Source of the DNA: Acanthaster planci
Taxonomy: Eukaryota > Echinodermata > Asteroidea > Valvatida > Acanthasteridae
NCBI RefSeq assembly: GCF_001949145.1
Contig: NW_019091427.1
Coordinates: 1,265,894 to 1,329,893 of the forward strand
DNA length: 64,000 nucleotides
Reading direction: 5' to 3'
Position 1 is the first letter of the stretch; every line of letters begins with the position of its first letter. Shown here in pieces: positions 44,761-55,412 of the stretch. Made by a program: the position numbers and the translations under genes. Below the pieces are notes generated by a model, which was not told the origin of the DNA, searched no databases, and was given only the letters and a program-made list of their open reading frames with translations.

Positions 44761-46782
44761 ATTCAGGAATATGCAACATTGCATGTTTATTGGAGTTCCT
44801 TTCGTAGTGCGTACAGACTTTTTAAAATAATTTTTGTATAATGTCTGTATGCAGGGAAGCTAACATTATTTACAAATACCGCGGCTGTACCATTGCCTTT
44901 TGAATATTTGTATCCACATAATCTGATAATGTTTAAAGTTTCAATCCAACTAATTGTTTTTATTGTGACACTTTCATTGCTTTATAGTTTTCACTCTTAC
45001 GCTTGTTCATCCTATTCTCTGAGCACCGTAAATGGAAAGAATAGGCCAACCGCGCTTTGGCCACCTGAAAGCTGAACGTTTTCATGAAAGGGTGTCTCTG
45101 GTCCTCATAAAAATTGTGGAGAAATGACAGCAAGACATCAGCTGAAAACGTGAGTCTTTGGACGAAAACAAAATCCGTTACAACACGGTACCTGTCGAAG
45201 AAAAAGATCTGCCCCTGCCATCTTATTGGGAATGCTTCCAGCCTGCTGCAAAAGTTTGAGTAACTTCCAGTGCCATCTTAGAACAACGCAACTATAAAAA
45301 CTTGTAAACTTTTGCATATAGATAAATGTTAAAGTATGAGAATATGAACGTCCCAATAGCACATGGGCTGGTTGTCTACACTCCCAGGGTTGAAAGCCCT
45401 GGGAAGGCATTAAGTCCTATGATGCCCACAGCCTCCTATGTCCACATTCAGCGTAGTTCATTGTGTTTATGGGGTTCCTAATTACTGTTGAACTTTGGTT
45501 TCGGGACTGGTTACTTATAATGTAATTCACATAGGCTATCATAAGTCAACAAGCCAACTGAGAATACACGATAAGGTACGTAATTTCGAAAACAAATTGA
45601 ATGGTTAAATCACATTGTTCATGGATATTTTTATCCCACACATGCAAACAAGGGGTACACTTGTACAAAGGGTGTTTATTGAAATAACGGCGGGAACCCA
45701 AGCCACATACGTGTATGTATCCTTAACTTTTTCATCTTTAATGGTCCCTAATATTATTTTCGAGTAGATAAAAGAAAAAGATCCTATTTTGCATTGTGTG
45801 ACCACTTTCAACTGAAACTTTTTGATAATGACATACTGAATGCCCCTTTTTGATATTACACGGACACTCTCACCGAACATATATGGACCGTTTTGTTTGG
45901 GGAATAACTTAGTGAAATTGACGAATGAGTTCACATAGGCTACTACTCACAGTAATGGTGAATTAGGGAAAATATACGTTTATCCATGCTTTCTTACCTT
46001 GTGAAGGTCGCTTCCTTTTTAAAGCTGCAGAAAATGAGATAAAAAGAACCAAAAAGAGTGAAGTAATCCATAGCAAAATAGTTGGCTAGCGCCTCGGAAT
46101 ATCTAAGTGGAAACTCATGTCGATGACTTACAATCAGCGACTGTGCAATCTTCCAAGTTGTACGAAGTGCATCCGTTTTTGATAAATATTCTGAGTTATG
46201 GGCCTCGAGCGGGACCAAGAAAGGACGCTATTTTCTTAGCAACGGTGGCTCCTTTGGTCGGAACTGAACTTCGCTGGTACACGAGAGACTAGGAAGTGCA
46301 CGCTACCAACAAATTGAACACTCCTGACCAAAGCGGCTCTTTTCAACCGATAAGGGGTGCTTCTGCTCGAGGCGGATAGCACAGTAAAGTAGCTGCGTTT
46401 TCATGAGGATGAGTTTTAGTGGTATTTTGTTGGCCTTTTCTGCAAGAGCTAGTGCTTTTGAAACCCGATTGATGCTTTTCTGGTATTCTGAATTTGACCA
46501 ATTCATAGTTTAAGTAATAGTTTGTTGCTGTGGTTCTTAGGGTACGTGTTAGATTTGGGGGCGTTCCACATGCTTGTTTTCGATGGGTAAGGGTTATTTT
46601 AGGTTTACGTGGATGGGATACAATAAGGGTTAGAACTGGGGATAGAGGTTGTGGTAGGGATGACAAAGCACTTTGTAATACACACATATACCCATCATAT
46701 GTCAAAACACATCAGTGTTGTCAAATTCACTTTGACCACGTTACTTACACTGCCATGGAATTAGTACACTCCAAGGGGAAAA

Positions 46783-47138
46783 TGTTACGCCCCAACTGTA
46801 GCATAAGTCCCAACTATAGCTGAGACAGTCCCAACTGTAGTGCTGCAGTTGGGCTGGCCCAACTATTTTTGACCAATGTCTGTTGGAACTGTCTCAACAT
46901 TATCCAAGTCAATGTGTCTCACACTTGACACAATTCATCTAAAATGTGGCACTTCATCTGTTCATCTAGCCTTATGTCCAGTGACACGGCATTTGTAAAT
47001 AATATGACTTTGGCACATGCTGGGCACATCATGCACACAGGGCCTCTCTGCTGTAGTTGGGGCGTCCCAACTGTAGCACTCTAGTTGGGACGGGCCCAAC
47101 TATAGTTGAGACTGATGGTATATAGTTGGGGCGTAACA
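46783..47138. mobile_element. 356-bp fold-back element with TGTTACGCCCCAACT ends
   Basis: Both ends are the exact inverted repeat TGTTACGCCCCAACT. The arms continue imperfectly with repeated CCCAACTRTAG motifs (about 90 bp each). The middle is unique and non-coding. No convincing target duplication was seen (GAAAA before, GAAAC after). Confidence 0.88.
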
Positions 47139-47950
47139 GAAACAAAAGCTTTGCATGTCATGCTACGTTTATAAAGTAAGTTCCTAAAAAAACCTTCTTC
47201 ACCATATCCTAATTTACTCCCACTTTTATCAGTACATTCGTCGAAAAAGTTTCAAATGAAAGTCGTTTGGACAGAAAATCGGTCATATCGCGATGCTGCG
47301 TGGTTGCTGAAGGGTTAACTTGAGTGGACTCATGACTTACCTCGAATCAGCTTGGCCCGATATTTTTGGCTGCTTATATCAATTCAACTCAAATCTCTGA
47401 AACAAGTAACTCCTGTGATATCATTCAACTCAGCTTTAGTCTGCACCTTAAGAAAAACTTGTATGTATTTGTAATCAAATCGACTTTTGACATCACTGAA
47501 TGCGACCTCCATGCTAGGGCGGACCCAGGATCAAATTGGTGGGATCAGAATGGTGGGGATTATTTCTGTTTTAATTAAACAAGTCTTTTGGAAGGAATAA
47601 AAAATGGAGTGCAAACAAAGTTACAAAATTGCTCCGTTTTTAATAGTTGGAGGCATGGCTGCTATTTTACCCGGCCGTCGATCTGCCAATGCCCTAATGA
47701 AAAAAGACTCAACTCGAGATCCTTTTGAATCACAGAGGCGAATTAAATCAATGCCTACAGCAGTTGCTTATTTAATAAAATGTGAAATAATATAGCTCCA
47801 TCCGTTTTTGAATCGATTAAAAGCCCGTAAAACCCTTCAAAACCCTTTTTCAGATTTCATATTTTGCTGTGGAGAAAGACATATATAACAGCTTTTCTTA
47901 AATGCCACCTTGTTAAAGCTTTGGTAAACCGAAAATCCCTTTGCGGTTGC

Positions 47951-48240
47951 AGTGGTTGAAGGCATGATCGGCTGGTTGATGCTGTTATAAACGACTTCAG
48001 AAAAAATGCAGCTGCCTATTTCTGCTTAATTAAATTAACAAGTTTATTCCTATATATTTATAAGAAAAGATACATTTTGTACGAAAGTACTTCGGCATTG
48101 TGAGTTGTGTGGCTCAATATGCCTGTCGATAGATTCAGTGGAATATAACAAAATGATAATAAGCACACAAGAACCCATAATGCCCAAGTATATTCTTGTT
48201 TGACTGTTTCTGGGATCAGAATTTCATACAAACATGTACA
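47951..48240 (-). pseudogene. Decayed duplicate of XDH exon 2 and its flanking introns
   Basis: About 290 bp aligns with 40200-40470 in the same orientation: GTGGTTGAAG, GGTTGATG, GCTTAATTA/GCTTTATTAG, GATACATTTTGT-CGAA-GTA, GTGAGTTGTG, and GAATTTCATACAAAC. The exon-like core is 48070-48128. Its acceptor AG is lost (AATCT in place of AATCCAG), and small insertions and deletions shift the frame, so it cannot code. It lies 3.5 kb upstream of the XDH start codon on the same strand. It suggests either an old local duplication or the remnant of a second XDH copy. Confidence 0.8.
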
Positions 48241-48655
48241 GTTGGGGCGAAAAGTTTGCATACACCTGGTAGTACAAAAACAGTTTTCCTCGAATTTCAC
48301 AGCTTCACGCATTCGTACCAACTGTTCTTTTCATAAGGACAGACAAGATGGGTCTCTACCTAATGTACATGATGTATGCGTGAAATGAAAACACCCAGAG
48401 ATGTATATAATACTATTATGATTCATATTTATGTTTACAAAAAAATCAAAATTTTACATTCTCCAATCCCAACATTGAATGCCACCTTCTGTATTTCTAA
48501 TCACATCTCATAGTTGCAGTGCACCACTTTCTGAAGTGTTTTTGAACCACAAGAAGGGGGTAGAGTTAAATTTCTCACAAAAAAGGATTTTTCAGAAATA
48601 TTAATACATTGAACCATAATAAATATATCTGAGTTTTTTCAATTGATTAACATTA

Positions 48656-49080
48656 AGTTTATTTATTATTTATTTATTTAAGTCACCAACAGCGGCTGCC
48701 CGCCAATTACGGGGATTTTTTTGGTAATATATACAAATACTAAAAATACATTAAAATTACATTAAACAAATCAAAGTACAACTACACATATTAAACATAA
48801 AATATATACAATATACTACACGCGCACAAGTTATATTCCCAAAAGCAACACAGAAAAACGGGAAATGGGGAGGACGGAATGTTGGGAGGGACGGGGGACA
48901 AGGGGAAAAATAACGGGGATGATGAGTAGGAGACTTAAGAGGCAAAATACTTGAATGCTGCCGGTGGAAAAACAGAAAAAAAGGGAGAAACGAAAGAGAC
49001 TCGAGTACCAACATGACCCATGAAGGACCAAGCTTAAATTACTGATAAATAATAAAAGTTGAGATACAATTGGCCTAACC
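48656..49080 (-). mobile_element. Retroelement-like 3' tail (minus orientation)
   Basis: On the minus strand the sequence runs into CCCCGTAATTGGCGGGCAGC, CGCTGTTGGTGACTT and then an AAATAAATAAAT-type tail, as at the 3' end of non-LTR retroelements with short-repeat tails. No coding segment was recognised upstream. Plus-strand and minus-strand frames here are low-complexity. Confidence 0.4.
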
Positions 49081-49811
49081 TCATAAAAAAAAAAGTTGGC
49101 AAAACTATTTCATACGGCAAAAACTTGAGGGAAACTGTTTCTCTACCAAGTGTATGTAACGTTTTTGCCCTACTGTAAAAGTTCAACACGCAACAATATC
49201 TTTCACGATGACTTATTTAATTCGTGTGAATCGTGAATTCTGTGTATACACAAGGCGGATATTCCAGTGCAAAGTACAGTACACTGTAACTTAGTTTATT
49301 CAGTATTTGGATCGCCTCTTGGGGATGTTATCATAATGGTCCATCTTTCTCCTTTTTTTCCCCGAAAGACGCTTCTCCCCCAGCTTTTCTCCGAGATGTT
49401 ATATTGTATAATTTGAAACTTGACAAGAACACAAACTTTTATCGCTCAATATTCAGCTCTGGAACAAATTATTGGACCACTAATGTTTTGCCAAGTTTCA
49501 CATTATATTGAGTCATTTTAATACATACATGTATGCAAATTATTTTTAGCTGATAGAATTAGAAACTGGAAAAAGTACAAATTTTATCCATTTTACTGCC
49601 AAATTCCTTTTGGATAGTTTCAAAACCATCATTTTATGGCGATTTTCTTTTTTCAAATTGACCATGAGAGCACTGTTCCAAAAGAATTTAAATTATGCAG
49701 ACGTCATTAAAAATATTGTAAAACACTGATTTTGCGGTATAATGGTTTTACTCAGAGTACGGCGGTTGACAGGAACAATTTTTCAGTTAATCATGCCAAA
49801 AAAGTAGAGAG

Positions 49812-50900
49812 TTGAGCGAAACAACAAAGAACTCCATTCTGATTTTGCTGGCTGAAGGCTACAGTGAGAGACAGATGGCTACAAGGCTCTATGTTCCGAT
49901 AACTGCAGTCCACTACACTAAGAAGAAGCATAAGAAACACAGAAACACCAAGCTGCAGCCAGATAGAGGCAGGAAACGACTTTCTTCCACTCGAGATGAC
50001 CGCTGTCTTATCCGTTCATGCCTCAAAAATCGACAATTGACATCCAGTGATCTCAAGAAAGTGTGGGAAAAGTTCAACCACTGTGAGATGTTCAGCGAGA
50101 ACAGTCTGTAACAGGCTCGTGGAAGCTGGCTTGAAGTCACAAAAGGCCAGAAAGAAGCCCTTCATCAGTGAGAAGCAGAGGAAGAGCACGCTACAGTTTG
50201 CTGAAGCACCAGTGTTGTAGTACTCGTACTCGGTACTCGTACTCGAGTACTACTCGAGTACCGTTTTCAGAATTGGACGGTTGATGATTGGGCTCAAGTA
50301 TGAGTCTAATTTCCAGTTGTTTCCTACTCCTGGACATGTGATGGTGAGGAGAAGGTCTGGAGAAGCTTACAAACCTGAATGTTTGATTCTTACGGTGAAA
50401 TTTGGTGGTGGTTTTGTGATAATATGGGGTTGCTTCTGTAAAGCTGGTACTGAACAAATTCGGCTCTGTGAAGGACGGATGCACCAGAACACATACAAGA
50501 CAACGTCTGGCGGAAAATTTACTGCCATCAGCCAAGTGCTTGTTTCCAAACTCTGAGAATTGTTTTTTTTTTCTTTTCAGCAGGACAGTGCCCCTTGTCA
50601 CACAGCGAAGTAAATCAAGACATGGATGGCTGATAACAACATCCAGATCATGTCCTGGCCCGCTCAGTCACCAGACCTGAACCCGACTGAAAATTTGTGG
50701 AACAGTATAAAACCAAAAATGCAAGACCATAAGCCATCAAGTAAAGCAAAACTGTTTGACTTTTTGCGTCTCGAGTGGGCAGCAGCGACACCAGAAGAAT
50801 GTCGGAACTTAGCTAGTGGACAGCATGCCAAGACACATCAGGGCTGTCATCAAGAGCAAAGGCCATGCCACAAAATACTGATATCAGACAGACCTGTTTG
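49812..50900 (+). pseudogene. Tc1-type transposase remnant
   Basis: Recognisable pieces in order: an N-terminal helix-turn-helix-like segment (LLAEGYSERQMATRLYVPIT at 49845-49905), the KARKKPFISEKQRK linker near 50140-50185, ESNFQLFPTPGHVMVRRRSG (about 50299-50360), GGGFVIIWGCFCKAG, QQDSAPCHTAK near 50580, and SWPAQSPDLNPTENLWNSIK near 50650-50715. Frameshifts, stops and the TACTCG insertion split the frame. The first catalytic Asp, expected just before ESNF (SDES), reads Tyr. The element cannot make its own transposase. Confidence 0.9.
50209..50268. repeat. TACTCG minisatellite inside the Tc1 transposase
   Basis: Repeated TACTCG/GAGTA units, including the palindrome TACTCGAGTA twice. It interrupts the transposase between the KARKKPF linker and the ESNFQLF motif, and is therefore later than the insertion of the element. 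Confidence 0.85.
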
Positions 50901-51199
50901 ATTTGTGGTCACAAAATCACAGCTATAGTTTCCGTTTCTCCAATCTAAAACAAGACAAAGTTGGTAACATGCCAAATTGATGCAGCAGCCGTATCACTGT
51001 GGTATGGCCTAAACATTACATTTTGAAGAAAATGAAATGTTGTTAGACTCTCCTTTGTGCTTTTCAGGTGAATTTATGTTTAAAATAATTAACTAATGGG
51101 ACGGTGAAGGATGAAGTATATGTCACGGTCACAGGCACCTTCTAGTTGACATAAAAGGACTAAAAACACAAGCGGTCTAATAATTAGCTCCAGAGATGT

Positions 51200-52290
51200 A
51201 TATACCGTTTAATGTGACTCGCAATGACGTCATCAGGTATCAAATGACTATCGGTTGTATTTTTAGAAAAAAGACCAACTTCTACCAGCTGTATTTCATG
51301 AACTAATGGAATATAGAGTTTATATTGGTGCATCTGATTGATTTCTCATATCTGTCAGTTTGGTCAAAGTCTAAGCTTTACTTATAGTGTTACTGAAAGG
51401 TCGAGGTTCACATACATTTAAAATGCTTAAACTGAAATCTTACTTCAAGTCAATATATCGGTCAATAACTTCCAAACAGTTTAAGAATCTAATACGAAAC
51501 TTTGTTCTTACAAATGTTAATCTCGAGATGTGCTTACTTTCGCGACGTCACTGTAAAGGCATCGGGCATAAGTCTCTCAGTAATTTAAAATTAAAAGAAA
51601 ATTTCAGAGTAATCTTTGAATTGAATAAGGTGGCAAGTTCCAATTGGTGCAATTGTATGGGATATCAACTCAAAACTGGAAAAAAATTGTATTTATCTTT
51701 CATCACACAAGTTTGACGTCAAAAAGCCAGGTAAGGCATTAGAGTAAATAAAGGAAAGCAATTTGTAAAACATGCGGTGATTTTACAAATTCCTGAAACA
51801 AATCAACATTATCCGAAACAAATTGACACGTTTATTGCACGTAATAACTTTATCGTGTCAGACCTGAAGATTTTAAAACTTATGCTAGGAAATCACACAG
51901 AATCAGTCTATTTATTATAAACCTGTGATTTCTGAAGTGTTATCTCTTTTTGATCTTCAGCAAATGCACAGTGATCTACATGCAGAGTCCAGGATTGCAA
52001 AAAAACACCATTTACATAACATCCTATACATTTAGGTACTATACCAAATCTAAAATAACTTGGAAAGTTTGATTTTTCTTTCCCAAAATTATTGCTTGTT
52101 TCAAATCCAGGAACTGGATACTTCTATGCTTTTTATGTTTTTAGATCACAAAATGGCTTTACACAATTCAATGATATGCTGTCTTTCATAATAAAGAACG
52201 TAATGGAATTTACAGTCCTTTGATTTCACTACATTTACAACTGGTTCCTTAATTTCACGTGCATGTTGTCGAATTCAGATATGTACTTTG
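51200..52290. other. Intergenic A+T-rich stretch, no gene recognised
   Basis: A plus-strand frame at 51387-51716 (109 codons) is Lys/Leu-rich and has no known motif. The rest holds nothing I can name. Confidence 0.5.
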
Positions 52291-52360
52291 GCACAACCGA
52301 TGAAACATTAATGTAAACAGGATTGTAAGTGCACAGGTTTAGGGGGAAAAGGTATCTAAA
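52291..52360. repeat. 70-bp direct repeat flanking the non-LTR element (left)
   Basis: GCACAACCGATGA, AATGTAAACAGGA, GTGCACAGGTTT and GGTATCTAAA recur in the same order at 55089-55156. The two copies bracket the retroelement remnant and are about 80% identical. Confidence 0.8.
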
Positions 52361-52635
52361 CCGAGATGGATAACTTAGTACTTGCTAGAAATTCCTCCTG
52401 AATTCTCCACTATTAACAGGGAGATATTCAGCAGGGTGGAAACTATTTTGATTTCAGAGGGTTACTGCAATATAGTTGTTTGTAGTTATGACTAAAAACT
52501 ACTGACCAAGGTGAATCAATGATGGTCTGATGAAAGTTGTTCTATATTTTAATGGTTTTTGGAAAAAAGGAATGTTCAAATACTGATGATAAAATGTGGG
52601 TTCTTTCAAATTGTTTGCTATGGGCCCCGAGACCC

Positions 52636-55074
52636 TTAGTTTTTAGGCAAAAAGATGTAACTGGTATCTACTATGATGATTCGGTGGCTGATTTTGAATG
52701 AGGTTGTGACCTGGTGGGTATCATGTCTCAACTGGAAGTTGTCCCAATTAAAAGTTGCCAGCATATTTGTCACACTACTTTTTCTTGAGTAGTCTCCAGA
52801 AACAATTCTAGCAGCTCTCCGTTGAATCTTCTCAATAGATGACATGCGGTTCACTCTGTACGGATTCCAAGCAGCAATACTTTATTCCAAGTGTGGTCGT
52901 ACAAGTGTCCGGTAGCCTAGAGCTTCCCTTTGATGGATCTGGAGCATCATGTGGAAGTTACGCCTAATGAAATTCAGCGCTCTTGATGATTCAATGACTA
53001 CGTGATTCGTTTGTTTCTCCCATCTAAGATCATTTTGAATGATTACACTCAAGTACATGTGACACCTTCAGTTTCCTTAAGAGGTTCACCGGACATGGTA
53101 CACTGTAAAAAACAGTTGGGCAAAACAGTGTTGGGCATTTCTAATTTGCCCAACCTTGGTTAAAGCTACATCACTGTTGGTCAAATATTGACCAGATATT
53201 GGGAAGAATGTGCCCAAAGGTTGCTAAGTTGATATTTTTACCAACATTGGGCAAAATACCAACCCAAAATTGACCAACCTTTTTACAGTGTATATAGGAC
53301 ATCATGCCATGATTTTTCTTTCGTATGAAACGCATGGTTTTGCACTTGCTTATGTTGAAACACACGGCGCCCCAGGCGGCAGCCCATTTTTCAAGGTGAC
53401 ACAGATCATTCTGGAATGGCATTTCATCTGCAGAAGAGGTACGCTCCTGTAGATTAGACAATGGTCTGCAAACAGCCTGATAGCACTTCCTGCCCCTGTG
53501 CCTTGCAGATGCCATTTATAATATACATGATGCCACGTTGACGAGTTACCGTTTACCATTACGCATTGAAAGCCATTACTAAGAAATACTGAGATCCGGG
53601 TATGTTTTTCCCCCTATCTCCGTAATGGCTAAGCTTATGCAAAAGCTTTCGAGGAGACACGACGTCAAAGGCTTTAGCAAAGTCCAAGACCGCTAAATCA
53701 GTGGTGACATTGCTGTTTTGATTTCTAGCAAAGTCACGTATACTTGAAATAAGATGGCTTCCACATGATCTGCCCTTGCGGAAAGCATGTTCATTTTCAA
53801 CAAGAATTTGATGATTTTCAAGATGTTCATTGAGATAACTGTCTCCAGTATGTTCCTCTAACTTGCAACAAGTAGATGTCAAGGAGATAGGCCGATAGTG
53901 TGCTGGGCTTGAGGGAGAACCATTCTTGAATAAATGGTAATATAAGCCAACCTCGATCTGTTATGATCCAGCATCAAGTGACTGTTTGAATATAAATGCA
54001 AGGAGGTGAGCTATATCGGCAGCACCTACGTTAAGGGCTCCGGTTGGAATCTCATCTGGACCAGATGATCTTTAGACATGGATAGTTTCGAGTAGTTTCA
54101 AGACTCCACCCAAAGACACAAAAATATATGATATAGCTGGATCACCTGGCATAACTGGTAATGAAAATCCATTTTGTTGTTGAAGACACTTGAAAATTGA
54201 TTCGTCAGGGCTTCTGTTTTGTTGCAATCTTTGATAGTATCCAGGTTGTTCATCTTTAGGATCTGTAAACCACTGTTATTTTTTCCGCTACGACTTATTT
54301 CATTAGGGGGTGATCAGTGGATGTAATGTCTGCGATGTAGGAGCGACGTGCTCGACGTAATTCCCGATCTACTCGTTTCTCAAAGGTTTTAAAGCCCCCC
54401 CCCCTTGAAGGCTGAGCCATGTGGTCGTACTTTGCCCCTAACACTTTTCTATGGAACTAGATCGTCGATTTGTTTTGCAAGTCAATCATTAAAGAAGCAC
54501 CAGTTGGTCTCCACAGACTCGAAAGTTGGAGTGTTTTCTACAAAGGAATTCTGCAAGTCCGTGGCTGCTTTCTTGTATTTTTCAGCATCAACATTCTTCC
54601 ATTGTAATATTTTCCTTGATGGTTTTAAAGGGGGGGTGCAACCATGATGTCAGCAATTAAAATGCAGTGATCACTGATTCCTGACTGTGCTCGAACATTT
54701 TGCGTATTAAGCACAGGCCTGGACAGTAACAACAGAACCAAGATGTTCTCTGTCCCAGAAGATAGATCTTTTCTATGGTCCAAAACCCCGCCTTAATTCT
54801 GTTCCAAAATTAATCGTTTGCTAAATCAACAATTGTATACTGCCAGTTGGGGGTGCGATGTCGTCAGGATACCACACCATATCAGGTACATTTCCCCCAA
54901 GTACAACAGAGGGTGAATTTAAACTTGAGTATACCTTCGAGAGGCTATCGTATAGGCCCTGTAGTGCTCTCTCATCGTGTGGAATTGGATGTCTATGAAA
55001 GACTCCAGTGATAGCTTGTTCATTTACATTTGAAGAATTCAGAGACAATGGCACCGAAGTAATTCACATTTATC
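52636..55074 (-). mobile_element. Degraded non-LTR retrotransposon (Jockey/CR1-like) with endonuclease and reverse-transcriptase remnants
   Basis: Read on the minus strand, the order is as in an intact LINE second ORF. First comes an endonuclease piece near 54821-55054 (GLYDSLSKVYSSLNSPSVVL, with the GDFN motif altered to GGNVPD). Then reverse transcriptase at 53560-53890 (AFRKGRSCGSHLISSIRDFA, LAVLDFAKAFDVVSPRKLL) and its C-terminal part at 53171-53560 (FADHCLIYRSV-type motif, KCKTMRF). Last is the thumb segment at 52636-52860 (SSIEKIQRRAARIVSGDYSR). Frameshifts and stops are numerous and a fold-back element is nested at 53099-53292. It is not functional. Confidence 0.88.
53099..53292. mobile_element. 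194-bp fold-back element nested in the LINE remnant
   Basis: The ends are exact inverted repeats TACACTGTAAAAA / TTTTTACAGTGTA. The interior carries TTGGGCAAA and TTGGTCAA motifs in both orientations. It is a non-coding MITE that inserted after the LINE and interrupts its reverse-transcriptase C-terminal region. Confidence 0.92.
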
Positions 55075-55088
55075 GATTCACAAAAATC

Positions 55089-55156
55089 GACACAACCGAT
55101 GAGAAAGAAATGTAAACAGGAGCATGGGTGCACAGGTTTTAAAAGAAGGTATCTAA
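55089..55156. repeat. 70-bp direct repeat flanking the non-LTR element (right)
   Basis: Partner of 52291-52360 (GACACAACCGATGAGAAAGA, AATGTAAACAGGA, GTGCACAGGTTTT, AAGGTATCTAAA). Confidence 0.8.
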
Positions 55157-55274
55157 AGAGGAACTACAAGATTTTCAAGTTGCTTGGTCTTTGATGCACT
55201 AACATCAATCTTTACAAAATGTACTGTTTAATTTAAAGCGATACACAACAGTTTAAACTGCTCCTTTCTTGGTG

Positions 55275-55412
55275 TCATCTGGGCGTTGGGGGCGCTATTT
55301 GAAATTTCTGAGCCGATGAATTGATATCACAGTCTTGAATCGTCACTTCAAAAGTTCCCATATTAAGATGGATACAATTTGAAGTATTATTCTCTCTGAA
55401 CTGTCCTGTGCC
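55275..55412 (-). CDS. GALNT: GALNT last exon (end of lectin domain, stop)
   Basis: It encodes [40 protein letters not shown] and a short PPTPR tail before TGA (55275-55277). It forms the last repeat of the ricin-type trefoil. The usual QxW reads QKF. Acceptor CTCCAG. Confidence 0.93.
   Translation of the reverse strand, partial: GTGQFRENNTSNCIHLNMGTFEVTIQDCDINSSAQKFQIAPPTPR

Larger units (their letters stand above)
49452..51198 (+). mobile_element. Tc1/mariner-type DNA transposon, inactive
   Basis: The ends are imperfect inverted repeats: TTCAGCTCTGGAACAAATTA at the left, and the right end read inverted gives TACATCTCTGGAGCTAATTA, followed by TTGGACC/TTAGACC. TA lies at each outer edge (49450-49451, 51199-51200). 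The length of 1.75 kb is typical of Tc1 elements. Inside is a broken plus-strand transposase (next entry). A short TACTCG minisatellite has been inserted or expanded at 50209-50268. Confidence 0.9.

Noticed and set aside
51387-51716. Plus-strand frame of 109 codons
   Set aside because: Lys/Leu-rich sequence in A+T-rich DNA with no recognisable domain; compatible with chance.
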